Part shown: positions 45,763 through 54,473 of the stretch, piece after piece
Layout: each line of letters opens with the position of its first letter
How positions within the stretch are numbered: the first letter of the stretch is position 1
DNA from: Blautia sp. OF03-15BH
GTDB lineage: Bacteria; Bacillota; Clostridia; Lachnospirales; Lachnospiraceae
Direction of reading: 5' to 3'
Length of the DNA: 64,000 nt
Assembly: GCF_003463065.1 (NCBI RefSeq)
Contig: NZ_QSCM01000002.1
Location: 248,927-312,926, forward strand
Notes under the pieces: model-generated
Databases searched by the model: none
Told to the model about the DNA's origin: nothing
Seen by the model: the letters and a program-made list of their open reading frames with translations, nothing else
Program-made: the position numbers and the translations under genes

Positions 45763-46383
45763 TTATAATCCATATTTTTTCAGATCCACTTTTCCGTTGA
45801 CCACTTCGATCCCATCCGCTTCCAGCAGTTTTCTCTGTACCTCTTCTCCTCCAAAGGCAAATGCGCCTGCCAGTTCTCCTTTGGAATTTACTACCCGGTA
45901 ACATGGAATATGATCGGGATCCGGATTCTTATGAAGCGCATTTCCCACGGCTCTTGACATTCTTGGATTTCCTGCCATCTCTGCAACCTTTCCATAAGTT
46001 GCAACACGTCCTTTTGGAATCTTTTTGACCGCCTCATATATTCTCTTCGTCGGACTGTCCGTTACCAGATCATAGCTTTCGGCTATCATTCTTTTGATGT
46101 CTTTATCCGGTATGCTTCCATCCAGGATAAGCGTATTCCAGTGTTCTTTATTCTGATGATATCCTGCTGTTACAGCTTCATAGGCACTCCGCCAGAAATC
46201 ACGCCACTCCGGATCTGCCTTGACATTCAGATTTACATACCCGTTGCGGTCATAGATCCAGAGAAAAGCTTTTCTGCTTCCTTTTACCCTTACCAGCTGC
46301 CAGTTCTGATCATGGAAGGGTTTTTCCTCATAAGTATTCTGAAAGGATAAACCAAACTTCAGTACTTCTTCTCGTGTAATCAT
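45763..46383 (-). CDS. MmcQ/YjbR domain fused to an MGMT-like domain
   Basis: 206-aa two-domain protein. Residues 1-115 match the MmcQ/YjbR fold (FGLSFQNTYEEKPFHDQNW, RNGYVNLNVKADPEW). Residues 120-206 match the O6-methylguanine-DNA methyltransferase/ATL domain (IPKGRVATYGKVAEMAG, SRAVGNALHKNP). The active site reads PCYRV instead of PCHRV: the acceptor Cys is kept but the His is Tyr, so transferase activity is uncertain and an alkyltransferase-like sensing role is possible. DNA-repair genes mutS/mutL lie just downstream. Confidence 0.85.
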   Translation of the reverse strand: MITREEVLKFGLSFQNTYEEKPFHDQNWQLVRVKGSRKAFLWIYDRNGYVNLNVKADPEWRDFWRSAYEAVTAGYHQNKEHWNTLILDGSIPDKDIKRMIAESYDLVTDSPTKRIYEAVKKIPKGRVATYGKVAEMAGNPRMSRAVGNALHKNPDPDHIPCYRVVNSKGELAGAFAFGGEEVQRKLLEADGIEVVNGKVDLKKYGL

Positions 46384-46412
46384 AAATTTCTCCCCGGTTA
46401 TAAATGTAAAAT

Positions 46413-47045
46413 TTACAGCAGATTTTTGTCAATGATCTGATAGTTCGCTCTGTGTATATATAAAGCTTTTCCATCCACCATCAGCTTTGTCATCTTTGGC
46501 AGATCGTCCGGGATCTCCCAGTATACATCATCTCCGGAAAAAGCAGCGATCGGCTGTCCGAGCTGAGATTTGATGACAACTACCCTAGACTTTCCAAAAT
46601 CATTTTTATACCGGTTTAATACCTTTGCCAGTGCCGCATTGTCCGTGATGCCATTTCCGCCGTTGCTGCTGATCTCATCCAGAGAAAAATCCACTTCCGG
46701 CTGCAGCCCCTTCTGTACAAAAACACAGGTATCTCCACAGCTCTCGATTTCTTTCCCATCAATGGTAATGGTAATAACGGATGACAGATCATATCCGGTC
46801 ACTGCCCTTCCATCACTGCCATAACTGGTCGTCTCGATCTTATTACCGGTAATACTGATCTTCTTCCCGGAAGTTTTCAGAGTCTGATTTCCGTAATTAT
46901 CATAGGTGTACACCGTATAATTATTTCCTATCAGGGAACCATGGATATCATTGATGATGGAGCCAAACTTTGCACAGCCTGTCAGCAGAAACAACAGGAC
47001 TGCTGGCAACAGGATCATCCGTATTTTTCTCTTTTTCTTTTGCAT
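46413..47045 (-). CDS. Lipoprotein, DUF5052-like (nested at the end of the giant frame)
   Basis: 210-aa lipoprotein with a basic start MQKKKRKIRM, a hydrophobic core and the lipobox LLTGC (Cys about residue 22), then a beta-rich domain (GNNYTVYTYDNYGNQTLKTSG). It is cleaved by LspA and anchored outside the membrane. It has its own GAGGAGGAAA (47051-47060) and a perfect sigma-A promoter at 47083-47111, so it is a gene of its own. The upstream giant frame also runs through it in phase. Function unknown. Confidence 0.8.
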   Translation of the reverse strand: MQKKKRKIRMILLPAVLLFLLTGCAKFGSIINDIHGSLIGNNYTVYTYDNYGNQTLKTSGKKISITGNKIETTSYGSDGRAVTGYDLSSVITITIDGKEIESCGDTCVFVQKGLQPEVDFSLDEISSNGGNGITDNAALAKVLNRYKNDFGKSRVVVIKSQLGQPIAAFSGDDVYWEIPDDLPKMTKLMVDGKALYIHRANYQIIDKNLL

Positions 47046-50000
47046 TTGCCTTTCCTCCTCATAGATCACGATCTTATATCTGATTATAACAACTGGCATA
47101 TAAACGGTCAATAGCTGGCCGCCAGCTTCTGCTGACAGCATTACTGCATTGCTGTTGCCGTTGCTGTCCAGAATTACCTCTTTTGCTGCGTTGAATGGGT
47201 TAGTGAATTCCAGCGTGTCAGTTCCTACCGCATAGTCGGAGACTAAACCTTCTGTTGCAGTGTCGAGGTCCATCTGCGGGTTCTTGCGTGTGTCAAGTGA
47301 GATTGTGATAGTCGGGACTACGTCAATCGTCTGATTGGTCATCGGATTACGCTCATCCTGCTTTGTCTCTCCGTACTTAACCTCGCATACAGTTGTGCCG
47401 CCAAACTGGCTGTTAACTGCTACGGTGCCTAAACGTGGTGCATCTTTAAAGTTTGCATTGTTGATAAAGGTAGCCGGTACATCCTGGAGATGGCTTGCGT
47501 AATCTCCGCTTACCGTGTTATTGGTTACATCCAGTGACCCGTTATGGTACTGGTAGTTCTTGGCTTTCAGGATCGTGAAGTAATCCAGCTTATTCATCAG
47601 ATAGCTTCTGTCTATCGAGTACTCACCAATCTCTTCTCCGATCTCGTCCACGATCCGGATCGTAAAGGTCCTGCTGGCTGTGTAAGTGTTGTATTTAATT
47701 GCATAGCCGTATTTCAGCGTAGTGACTGCACTTTCTGCTTTGTCCCCGCCTGCAATACCACTGTCTGCCCGTGCCACATCATAGGTCTTTGCCTTGGAGT
47801 ATCCGTCAACGGCATCGTCGGATGCGTCATCGTAGATCTCTCCTGAACTGTTGAAGTCCAGATTTCCTGCATCGTCCATGATATCTGAGTCTTTCGTGGT
47901 GTCCATGGACTGGTCCACAGGCTCAGGGGTCGGTGCTTCCAGGTACCGGTAGTACAGATTCAGGTCGGTGTCCTGGTTTGCATTCGGGATAACAGCGTCC
48001 CCGTCATTCAGGAAGTCCTGCACGGAGCTGATCAGCTTTCTGTCAACGTCCTTGGCACCCGCCATGTCCCACGCTACCAGCTTGCCGTTGCCTAAACTGC
48101 TGTAGACATGCTCCTGTGGAACTCTGTAGTTCTTGACAGGCGTCATATCGAGGATCTTGCCCATGTCAGTCCGCTCTTCTCCATTGTAGAAGTAATGGAT
48201 CGTGATCTTGTAGGGAACCTGGTAGTAGAGGTAGACGTAGTAGTCGCCGGTGATTGTCTGATCCAAAACGCCTGAGTCAATTACTTGCTGCCTGTCGGTC
48301 ACTGGTGTAAATTTGTCTGGAGCGGATCCGGCGTCGTAGGATCCATTCTTATTATTTTCGTAACCAACCAGGTAACCTTCCGTCTTTCCTCCGGAAAAAC
48401 CAGTCATGAAGTATGAGTTCGTGACAAAAGCACGGTTGATATGTACGGTGCTTCCAATGTCAACCTGCATCTTTGTTTCTGGCGGTGCACCAACGATCTC
48501 ACCTGTCTCAGCATTGACGTAGATCACCTGCACATCTGCCTGTTTCTTGTAGTAAAGGTATAGATCGTAGCTGGAGTCGGTGCTGTAAACCTTCTCGCTT
48601 CTTACGGTGTCTAAACCTCCTGCAACAGGATCTGATGGGATCACAAGTGAGTCGTAGGAAGATCCTACTGTCCTTTTCACAAGCTTGTATTTACCTGTGT
48701 ACCGGATTTTCTCAACACCATAGTCGCTCAGGTCCGGATTCACATTGCTGATAAGCTCGTTGCCTAAAGGGTTGTCTGCAAACAGCTGACCGATGGTCTG
48801 TTTCTGCTGTTGCTGCTGTATGGAATCCGTGGAGGTTAGAATCGTTTTCTTAATGCTGTTAGAATCGTCAACTACATAGATCGTAACGTATGTTGCCGGC
48901 ATTTCTTCATAGTAAAGATCCAAAACATGATCTCTGCTAAGGTTCGATTCACCAAGATTCTTTACCTGGTTCATGCTGCCAGTTCCATCAGCGCCATCCC
49001 ATCTGTATTTTCCAGTATAGGAGTAGACAGAATTGATGGTTTCTGGAAGGAAACTGCTGCCTAGACTGCTAAGATAGAAACTGCTTCCAGCAAATCCCAT
49101 GCTGTAGATCTTAGATGCCATAAGGGAATAGCTGCTTCCACTTCTGTAGTAATTGATCGTCAGCGTGTAATTCGGCTTATAGTAAAGTCTGATCACTTTG
49201 TTGGTATTCATCGTGACGTACTGCGGCGGAATGTTGCCTAAACTGAGATTGCTTACAGGTGTCTCAACACCATTAGTCACTATTCCGATCCTATTTGCGT
49301 ATTCGTACTTTGTGAATCCGGCTTCTGTCGGATTATTTGTGATCCAGTTAGTGGAACCACTGGCGTCTGGATCTTTTGCATTCTGAAGAGCACTCAAGTA
49401 AGCAGTATCGCCTTTGTTGTACCATTTAACAAGCTTTACATCTGAGATAGCTCTTCCGTCTGTGCTGTAACGCTGTACACAAAGTTTTGCTTTCTGCGGA
49501 ATTGGTGCTGTGTAATAAATCATTACAGTAACATCCTGCTTCAGTGCTGTGATACTCTTTTCTTTAAGCGCCGCTATCGTACTGGCATAATCATCAGCAC
49601 CGCTATCACCCTTAAAGTCAATTTTTATCTGGTATCTTGAATCAAAATTGTAAGTATAGCCATCACTGCCCTTAACACTTGAGTAGTATACATTTGCCCA
49701 ACTGCTGTGGCTGCCTAAAACGATTGCTTTGTTATAGCCAAAGGCGTTCGGAAAGTAATTCTCCGAAACAATCTCTCTGTCATTGATTCCATCAATGAAC
49801 TCCATGTATTTCACATGCAGATTTACCATTGGTGTGTAATGCAGTATAATTGTCGGTCTCTTCAGGCTTGCCTTTGTAGGAAGCGTAATCTGCTTCTTAA
49901 GGATATTGGCTAAACTGATTTCTGTCTTGCCAAAGTTGCCTGCAGCAAATTGTTTAAATTCTGCGTATCCTGTGTAAAGGTATTTGATGTTACTTCCTTT

Positions 50001-52682
50001 TGGAACGTAAGTTGTCACATTCTTGATCTTTGTATTACATTCAGCCTCAGTATGGGCATCATCAAGCTGGTTGTAATCACTGATCTTACAGGTGGTACCT
50101 TCATTCTTAGAAGCATAAAGCACACTACGATAGATCGTTGTATTGGTACTGTCATCATAATACTCAATGTTAACAGGAACCTGTGGAATGTAACGGAAGT
50201 ACAGATCCACATTTTCAGTCATTGTGTATCGATTATGCCTTGCATCCTGCATACCATCCGTGCCAACTGCAATACCTTCAATATTTCTATGATCAGATGT
50301 GTAGTTCAACTGTCGGATTGTTCGGTAAATACCATCTGATGGCTGATGCTTCTTATCAGCTGTAGGAAGTGTAGCATAATAGTAAGCTGTGTATTTTGAT
50401 AATTTGAACGGCTTTCCTATCTCAATTGTGTCAATCACTTCAGAATTCAATAATTTAACTTCATTACCATCAGAAGTTTTCCAGCTCATCCAATGTGCCG
50501 TCACCGTGTAGAAAGTCTTCTTCTGGTAGTATAGATGCATGACGGTGTTCTGGGTCAGTGTGATCGGCTGATTATTCAGTGCACTGATATTTGTTGTAGT
50601 GCCAATATTCAAAGCTCCACTACAATTACCCTTGACAAAGGAATAATTCTGTCCGCTGTACTCAGAACTTGCAGGGGCAACAGTCTTAAACTTGGCACCG
50701 GTATTCTTCTGGATCGGTGTCTGCGCTTCCTCATGAATCTGGTTACCAGATTCGTCTAAATAGTGCTTGATCACCTGATAGGTACACTGCGTGGTCGGCT
50801 TCATTGCCTTGTAAGTGATCGTGACATCGATATCCCCGTAAACACCATAAGTCTTACTCTTCTTCAGGCTGCTAAACTTAGAACTCAGCGTTCCAAGTGT
50901 TCCTTCTGACGGTTCTACGCCCGCCTTCTCCGAATCTGGTGTCTTTGTAGTGGCTAAACCATTCTTTGCGTAGTAAGTAGCATCATAACTATAGTAATAA
51001 TAACCACTCTTACTGTAAGTTGCCTGTCCTACGGAGCTGAACTTCCAGGTGTCTCCGATTTTTGCCGGTACAGGAGTCAGATTGGTGACAAGGCTGTCGT
51101 TATGAACCTCATTGCCGTTATGATCCAGGTATCGGAAGTTCACCGAAACAAGTGCTTTATCACACGGCACATAGTACAGTTTTAAGGTGTAGTTGCCATT
51201 TGTCACATCGTTATAGGAAACATTCTTCCGAAGATTGATTGCATCTGTCTTGTAATCAGCCGTGTAACCGGATGCTCTGTATAACTCATCCGTTTCACTG
51301 ATGGCTTTTGGCCATACAATCTTCTCTGCTTTCTGTCCATCTACCAGTACTGCCTTGTAGATGAACTGTTTCTTGTAACTTGTTGATGCTGAGAACTTGT
51401 TTGCCTTTCTGTCTTTCTTTTTGGACGTGGCAAAGTTTACTTTTAATTTGTCACCTAAATTGAAGACTAAAGAATCCTCGTAAACAGCAGAGGCACTTGT
51501 TGGGAGGGTGTACTTCCCGTTATTCTTCTTTGCCTCATAAAACTCTACAGTTAGACTTCTCTTCACCGAAGTGTAGATAGCTCTTACCACAATACTTCCC
51601 TGTTTGCTTCCATTATTAGTCGGTACAGAATTTCCTCTTGCTGTCTGCAGGGCATCATGGTAGATGGTACTTCCATTGGTAGCTGCATAGTTGGAGATAT
51701 TGTCGTAGGTAACTGTACCCATCTTATTATTCCAACCTCTATCGCCTTTTACCGTCTTCGGGTATTTCTTGCTGGAGGTAGCCTGGACTAAAACCTTCCA
51801 TAAATAGTACTTCGTTGTTCCCTTCGTGTAGGACTGTGGGATACTTACAGTTTCCGTGTTGTTATCTCCGGAAGTAATAGCGTTTGCAGTAATACCAGTG
51901 TTAATGGCAAAGTTCATTGTCTTTCCTACAGAACTTATTTTGGAAACTTCGCTAAACCCCGCCTGATCAATCCTCTTGTAGGTGCTGCTGCCTGCTTCAG
52001 ATGTGTAAGACTGTAAGTGAAGGTCTACTCTCTTAGGCACTTCAAGTCTAACCGGGACATTATAACCGGTAAAATAATTACCCGGTGCAAATCCTAAAGC
52101 ATTTGCTTTCGCCCAGGACATACCATAGTTATAAAATCCCTGCGTACCGTTGGTATCTATTGGCGTATTTCCATTCAAGAAAATGTGACTGGACTGTAAG
52201 TATACCGTTGCTATGCCATCAGAACTTTTAGCAGCCAATTCTTCCAAAGAATCACTTCCACGAGCTCTGAGAATACTGTCTAAAGTCTCTTTCTTAATTG
52301 ACAGCAATGTGTAGGTGTAACCATTATAATCCGGAACATCCTGTTCATGTACAGCAGATGTCCAGTAGTCACTGTTCTCGTATGGGAAAGACCATTTTTC
52401 CACTGTTGTGGGTGTTATCGTGACCCATTGTGTACGATACTTGATGGATGCAGCTGCCGTGCGACCGAAAGTCATGTAATAATACCTTCCGGTATTTGGA
52501 TCCCACTTGGTTGTTATTTCACTTCCACTGTTCTGGAATGTCTGTGTCCATCCGTTGAATGTGAATTGATAAGAATCAGCTGTTGCTCTGTGATTTAAGA
52601 ATAGTATGATTGCAAAAATAGCTATGGTGATAATTGGTAGTAAACGTTTGTGTAAGATCGACGCCCTTTTTATTTTATCCAT
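46413..52682 (-). CDS. Giant repeat-rich surface protein, read through into the lipoprotein gene
   Basis: The open frame has 2,089 codons, of which about 1,879 precede the nested lipoprotein start. A signal/anchor segment covers about 13-35. The body has about a dozen domains of roughly 100 residues like MucBP or related adhesin repeats, each starting with a pattern such as VNFRYLDHNGNEV and closing with LYY(K/R/Q). A poly-Gln patch lies near residue 1,310 and an Asp/Glu-rich linker near 1,600. No LPxTG anchor is present. Residues about 1,860-1,879 are translated promoter DNA, so the native C-terminus is probably lost. Likely an adhesin, by analogy only. AAGGAGGG precedes the start. Confidence 0.75.
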   Translation of the reverse strand: MDKIKRASILHKRLLPIITIAIFAIILFLNHRATADSYQFTFNGWTQTFQNSGSEITTKWDPNTGRYYYMTFGRTAAASIKYRTQWVTITPTTVEKWSFPYENSDYWTSAVHEQDVPDYNGYTYTLLSIKKETLDSILRARGSDSLEELAAKSSDGIATVYLQSSHIFLNGNTPIDTNGTQGFYNYGMSWAKANALGFAPGNYFTGYNVPVRLEVPKRVDLHLQSYTSEAGSSTYKRIDQAGFSEVSKISSVGKTMNFAINTGITANAITSGDNNTETVSIPQSYTKGTTKYYLWKVLVQATSSKKYPKTVKGDRGWNNKMGTVTYDNISNYAATNGSTIYHDALQTARGNSVPTNNGSKQGSIVVRAIYTSVKRSLTVEFYEAKKNNGKYTLPTSASAVYEDSLVFNLGDKLKVNFATSKKKDRKANKFSASTSYKKQFIYKAVLVDGQKAEKIVWPKAISETDELYRASGYTADYKTDAINLRKNVSYNDVTNGNYTLKLYYVPCDKALVSVNFRYLDHNGNEVHNDSLVTNLTPVPAKIGDTWKFSSVGQATYSKSGYYYYSYDATYYAKNGLATTKTPDSEKAGVEPSEGTLGTLSSKFSSLKKSKTYGVYGDIDVTITYKAMKPTTQCTYQVIKHYLDESGNQIHEEAQTPIQKNTGAKFKTVAPASSEYSGQNYSFVKGNCSGALNIGTTTNISALNNQPITLTQNTVMHLYYQKKTFYTVTAHWMSWKTSDGNEVKLLNSEVIDTIEIGKPFKLSKYTAYYYATLPTADKKHQPSDGIYRTIRQLNYTSDHRNIEGIAVGTDGMQDARHNRYTMTENVDLYFRYIPQVPVNIEYYDDSTNTTIYRSVLYASKNEGTTCKISDYNQLDDAHTEAECNTKIKNVTTYVPKGSNIKYLYTGYAEFKQFAAGNFGKTEISLANILKKQITLPTKASLKRPTIILHYTPMVNLHVKYMEFIDGINDREIVSENYFPNAFGYNKAIVLGSHSSWANVYYSSVKGSDGYTYNFDSRYQIKIDFKGDSGADDYASTIAALKEKSITALKQDVTVMIYYTAPIPQKAKLCVQRYSTDGRAISDVKLVKWYNKGDTAYLSALQNAKDPDASGSTNWITNNPTEAGFTKYEYANRIGIVTNGVETPVSNLSLGNIPPQYVTMNTNKVIRLYYKPNYTLTINYYRSGSSYSLMASKIYSMGFAGSSFYLSSLGSSFLPETINSVYSYTGKYRWDGADGTGSMNQVKNLGESNLSRDHVLDLYYEEMPATYVTIYVVDDSNSIKKTILTSTDSIQQQQQKQTIGQLFADNPLGNELISNVNPDLSDYGVEKIRYTGKYKLVKRTVGSSYDSLVIPSDPVAGGLDTVRSEKVYSTDSSYDLYLYYKKQADVQVIYVNAETGEIVGAPPETKMQVDIGSTVHINRAFVTNSYFMTGFSGGKTEGYLVGYENNKNGSYDAGSAPDKFTPVTDRQQVIDSGVLDQTITGDYYVYLYYQVPYKITIHYFYNGEERTDMGKILDMTPVKNYRVPQEHVYSSLGNGKLVAWDMAGAKDVDRKLISSVQDFLNDGDAVIPNANQDTDLNLYYRYLEAPTPEPVDQSMDTTKDSDIMDDAGNLDFNSSGEIYDDASDDAVDGYSKAKTYDVARADSGIAGGDKAESAVTTLKYGYAIKYNTYTASRTFTIRIVDEIGEEIGEYSIDRSYLMNKLDYFTILKAKNYQYHNGSLDVTNNTVSGDYASHLQDVPATFINNANFKDAPRLGTVAVNSQFGGTTVCEVKYGETKQDERNPMTNQTIDVVPTITISLDTRKNPQMDLDTATEGLVSDYAVGTDTLEFTNPFNAAKEVILDSNGNSNAVMLSAEAGGQLLTVYMPVVIIRYKIVIYEEERQMQKKKRKIRMILLPAVLLFLLTGCAKFGSIINDIHGSLIGNNYTVYTYDNYGNQTLKTSGKKISITGNKIETTSYGSDGRAVTGYDLSSVITITIDGKEIESCGDTCVFVQKGLQPEVDFSLDEISSNGGNGITDNAALAKVLNRYKNDFGKSRVVVIKSQLGQPIAAFSGDDVYWEIPDDLPKMTKLMVDGKALYIHRANYQIIDKNLL
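47083..47111 (-). promoter_or_regulatory. Promoter of the lipoprotein gene, inside the giant frame
   Basis: On the - strand TTGACC (47106-47111) and TATAAT (47083-47088) are separated by 17 bases and the -10 is extended (TGT before it). It lies 38 bases upstream of the lipoprotein ATG while being translated in frame as the end of the giant protein. Confidence 0.8.
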
Positions 52683-52719
52683 AACACAATCCCTCCTTTT
52701 TTCTGTTAGTCTTTTTCAT
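52675..52719 (-). CDS. Possible 14-aa leader peptide
   Basis: ATG at 52719 follows AAAGGAGTGATGTC and encodes MKKTNRKKEGLCYG. The stop overlaps the start of the giant gene (TATGGATAA), so ribosomes finishing it could restart on the giant frame. It has no similarity I recognise. It could be a coupling leader or a chance frame. Confidence 0.35.
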   Translation of the reverse strand: MKKTNRKKEGLCYG

Positions 52720-52796
52720 GTGACATCACTCCTTTCCTTTTACTGAAATGAGACCACAGCTAAACCATGGAAGGTGTATTGCTACTACTATTCTTA

Positions 52797-52834
52797 AGGT
52801 AAAAGGGACTGCTTTCGCTACAGTCCCTTTTACC
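52797..52834. terminator. Strong symmetrical hairpin upstream of the giant gene
   Basis: GGTAAAAGGGACTG pairs with CAGTCCCTTTTACC around CTTTCGCTA. A- and T-runs on the two arms allow termination in either direction. It lies upstream of the giant gene on the - strand. Confidence 0.6.
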
Positions 52835-52872
52835 TGATTCTTTATAGGTTTTGTTATTTTAAGGATAAGTCT

Positions 52873-52926
52873 TACCGTTATAGGTAGAAATGAAAAAAGC
52901 CCTGTAGTTGGCTAAACTACAGGGCT
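52873..52926 (-). terminator. Array-type terminator without an upstream - strand gene
   Basis: The stem GCCCTGTAGTT/AACTACAGGGC followed by TTTTTTC on the - strand and the trailing sequence CGTTATAGGTAGAAATG are the same as after the array operons. No - strand gene lies between it and 53.36 kb, so its operon has been lost or it ends an antisense RNA to the small + strand peptide. Confidence 0.65.
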
Positions 52927-53042
52927 TGAAATCAGTAATTGATGATAGACTGCGTTGACAAATGAACTCCTTTATTACCATGCTCCATGAGTACTGGAAC
53001 CTTTAAAATCCAGTAATACAAAATAATAAAGGAGGTGATGTT

Positions 53043-53161
53043 ATGAATGACTTGTTAAAGTCGTTAGTAGGTGCTTTAATTTTATAATTATTTTAATTGT
53101 AACTATTATGGTAGCTGCAATGCTTGGAAAACTTAGGTTTCTCCAAATAATAAGCTTCTAA
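53043..53161 (+). CDS. Small hydrophobic peptide gene, possibly frameshifted
   Basis: An ideal AAGGAGGTGATG precedes ATG at 53043. The first frame gives 14 residues (MNDLLKSLVGALIL) and stops at 53087. Another frame from about 53077 continues as a membrane helix with a basic end (IIILIVTIMVAAMLG, KLRFLQ) to a stop at 53159-53161. Joined, they would make a peptide of about 38 aa like type I toxins, so a frameshift is likely. A strong terminator follows. It is the only + strand gene of this part of the island. Confidence 0.4.
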
Positions 53162-53168
53162 CATCACA

Positions 53169-53204
53169 AGAGGATGCAGTCGAGTCAAGCTGCATCCTCT
53201 TTTC
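53169..53204 (+). terminator. Terminator of the small peptide gene
   Basis: AGAGGATGCAG pairs perfectly with CTGCATCCTCT (11 bp) around a ten-base loop and is followed by TTTT. Confidence 0.8.
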
Positions 53205-53340
53205 ATTTACTAATTGATTATCAAAGCTTATTTTTACTATTTTGGTTTAAGTATGAATTGCTCTGTTATCTTGAAAACAGAGATTACTTCGTTACTGTGA
53301 TGGTTATTTAAAATTTCTATTACATCTTCTATCGGCTTGT

Positions 53341-53401
53341 CTAAACTTCCCGTTATAGGTAGAAATGAAAAAAGCCCTGCAGTTGACTAAACTACAGGGC
53401 T
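53341..53401 (-). terminator. Terminator and dispersed repeat, operon U7
   Basis: On the - strand AGCCCTGTAGTT and AACTGCAGGGCT form a stem (one mismatch) followed by TTTTTTC. The next 30 bases (CATTTCTACCTATAACGGGA, then AGTTTAG) are shared with other operons of the array. Confidence 0.85.
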
Positions 53402-53421
53402 GGATTGCTATACCTGAAATG

Positions 53422-53838
53422 TTATCTGGTTGTAATTTTAATTTCTATTTGCTTCACATTATCTTCATGAAGATTAATATTCGCTTTATCTTCAAAATGA
53501 GTATGTATTACTCCTATGAATAATAACGTCGCAATCAAATTGACTACTATTGCAACAATAAATCTATTATGCGACCACATATGTCTCATTGCAACATTAA
53601 GTATTGCCATAACGATAAAATACACCATTACTATTGCAAAATAAATGGAACATTGCCCACCCAGTATTATCAAAGACATAAGAATTACATTTATTATGAT
53701 AATAGACGTCCATACGGTTATGGTGAATGATTCCATACCTGACCACGGGTCAAATGTACATAGTATCACAGAAACACATCCAACCACTGCACATAAAATC
53801 GCAAGCATTGCAAAACCAAAAACACTAATAGCATCCAT
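53422..53838 (-). CDS. Array operon U7, B protein (membrane protein)
   Basis: 138-aa protein with about four membrane segments (FAMLAILCAVVGCVSVILC, ITVWTSIIIINVILMSLII, CSIYFAIVMVYFIVMAIL, FIVAIVVNLIATLLFIG), then a short charged tail HFEDKANINLHEDNVKQ. I do not recognise a family. It is second in a two-gene operon with the A gene at 53894. Its ribosome binding site GGAATGGTG lies in the 3' arm of a hairpin (53841-53880). It is nearly a copy of the U5 B gene at 55435. Confidence 0.75.
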   Translation of the reverse strand: MDAISVFGFAMLAILCAVVGCVSVILCTFDPWSGMESFTITVWTSIIIINVILMSLIILGGQCSIYFAIVMVYFIVMAILNVAMRHMWSHNRFIVAIVVNLIATLLFIGVIHTHFEDKANINLHEDNVKQIEIKITTR

Positions 53839-53840
53839 TT

Positions 53841-53880
53841 AAATCACCATTCCTTTTTTATTTTATATGAATGGTGATTT
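53841..53880 (-). promoter_or_regulatory. Hairpin over the B-gene ribosome binding site (U7)
   Basis: AAATCACCATTC at 53841-53852 and GAATGGTGATTT at 53869-53880 form a 12-bp stem in the mRNA, with an A/T-rich loop. One arm includes the Shine-Dalgarno GGTGATT region of the B gene, so its translation may be blocked until the stem opens. Confidence 0.6.
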
Positions 53881-53893
53881 AAGTGCTTAATGT

Positions 53894-54319
53894 TTAATTG
53901 CGTAAAATATCTAGGCAATCGTCATAAAATTTTTCTTTGATAGCATAATTTTTATTAAAATATACATTTGTTATAATAGTAATCACAAGCGCAACAAAAG
54001 TAAGCGTAATTGCAGCTATTATGCATATATTTTTTAATGCTCCTATTTGTGCTACAATGGAACTTGTCAAAAAAGTTATAATTATTGGTAATATTATTTT
54101 AGTGAATTTATCTGAAACAAAAGCTATTTTATTATTTCCAATAATATCAATATCCTTCTCCCGCTCAACAAACCAGTATACGTCTTCCCCATAGTCTTCT
54201 TTCAATCGGCTTACACTACGCTTCCAACAATCATATTTTTGAGAACTAAAATCCTTATACAATTCTTCGTATTCTTTTATGACTTTTTTGAAATCCTTAT
54301 TAAATTTTGAATGTATCAT
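53894..54319 (-). CDS. Array operon U7, A protein (two membrane segments)
   Basis: 141-aa protein. The N-terminal helical part (about 1-65) has the family motif YDCWKRS. Two membrane helices follow at about 72-90 (FTKIILPIIITFLTSSIV) and 97-116 (IIAAITLTFVALVITIITN), and the C-terminal helix holds KFYDDCLDIL. The layout resembles SLATT-type proteins, but I could not test this. MIHSKF at 54319 was taken as start because GAGGTGG precedes it; the longer frame begins inside the promoter spacer. First gene of U7. Confidence 0.8.
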   Translation of the reverse strand: MIHSKFNKDFKKVIKEYEELYKDFSSQKYDCWKRSVSRLKEDYGEDVYWFVEREKDIDIIGNNKIAFVSDKFTKIILPIIITFLTSSIVAQIGALKNICIIAAITLTFVALVITIITNVYFNKNYAIKEKFYDDCLDILRN

Positions 54320-54368
54320 TCTTAACCACCTCGTAATTAAGAATAATATATCATACAAAATTTGTCAA
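54311..54368 (-). promoter_or_regulatory. Promoter and start-codon hairpin, operon U7
   Basis: TTGACA (54363-54368) and TATTCT (54340-54345) are 17 bases apart. The transcript begins with ATTCTTAA, which can pair with TTAAGAAT overlapping the start codon, leaving GAGGTGG in the loop. The same arrangement recurs in the other operons. Confidence 0.8.
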
Positions 54369-54404
54369 CTTAATAATTAATGTTAAATTGTATTAGCTTA
54401 GGCA

Positions 54405-54465
54405 CTAAACTTCCCGTTATAGGTAGAAATGAAAAAAGCCCTGCAGTTGACTAAACTACAGGGCT
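54405..54465 (-). terminator. Terminator and dispersed repeat, operon U6
   Basis: Nearly identical over about 60 bases to the copy at 53341-53401, including the 12-bp stem, the T-run and the trailing CTATAACGGGA sequence. Confidence 0.85.
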
Positions 54466-54473
54466 GTGAGAAG

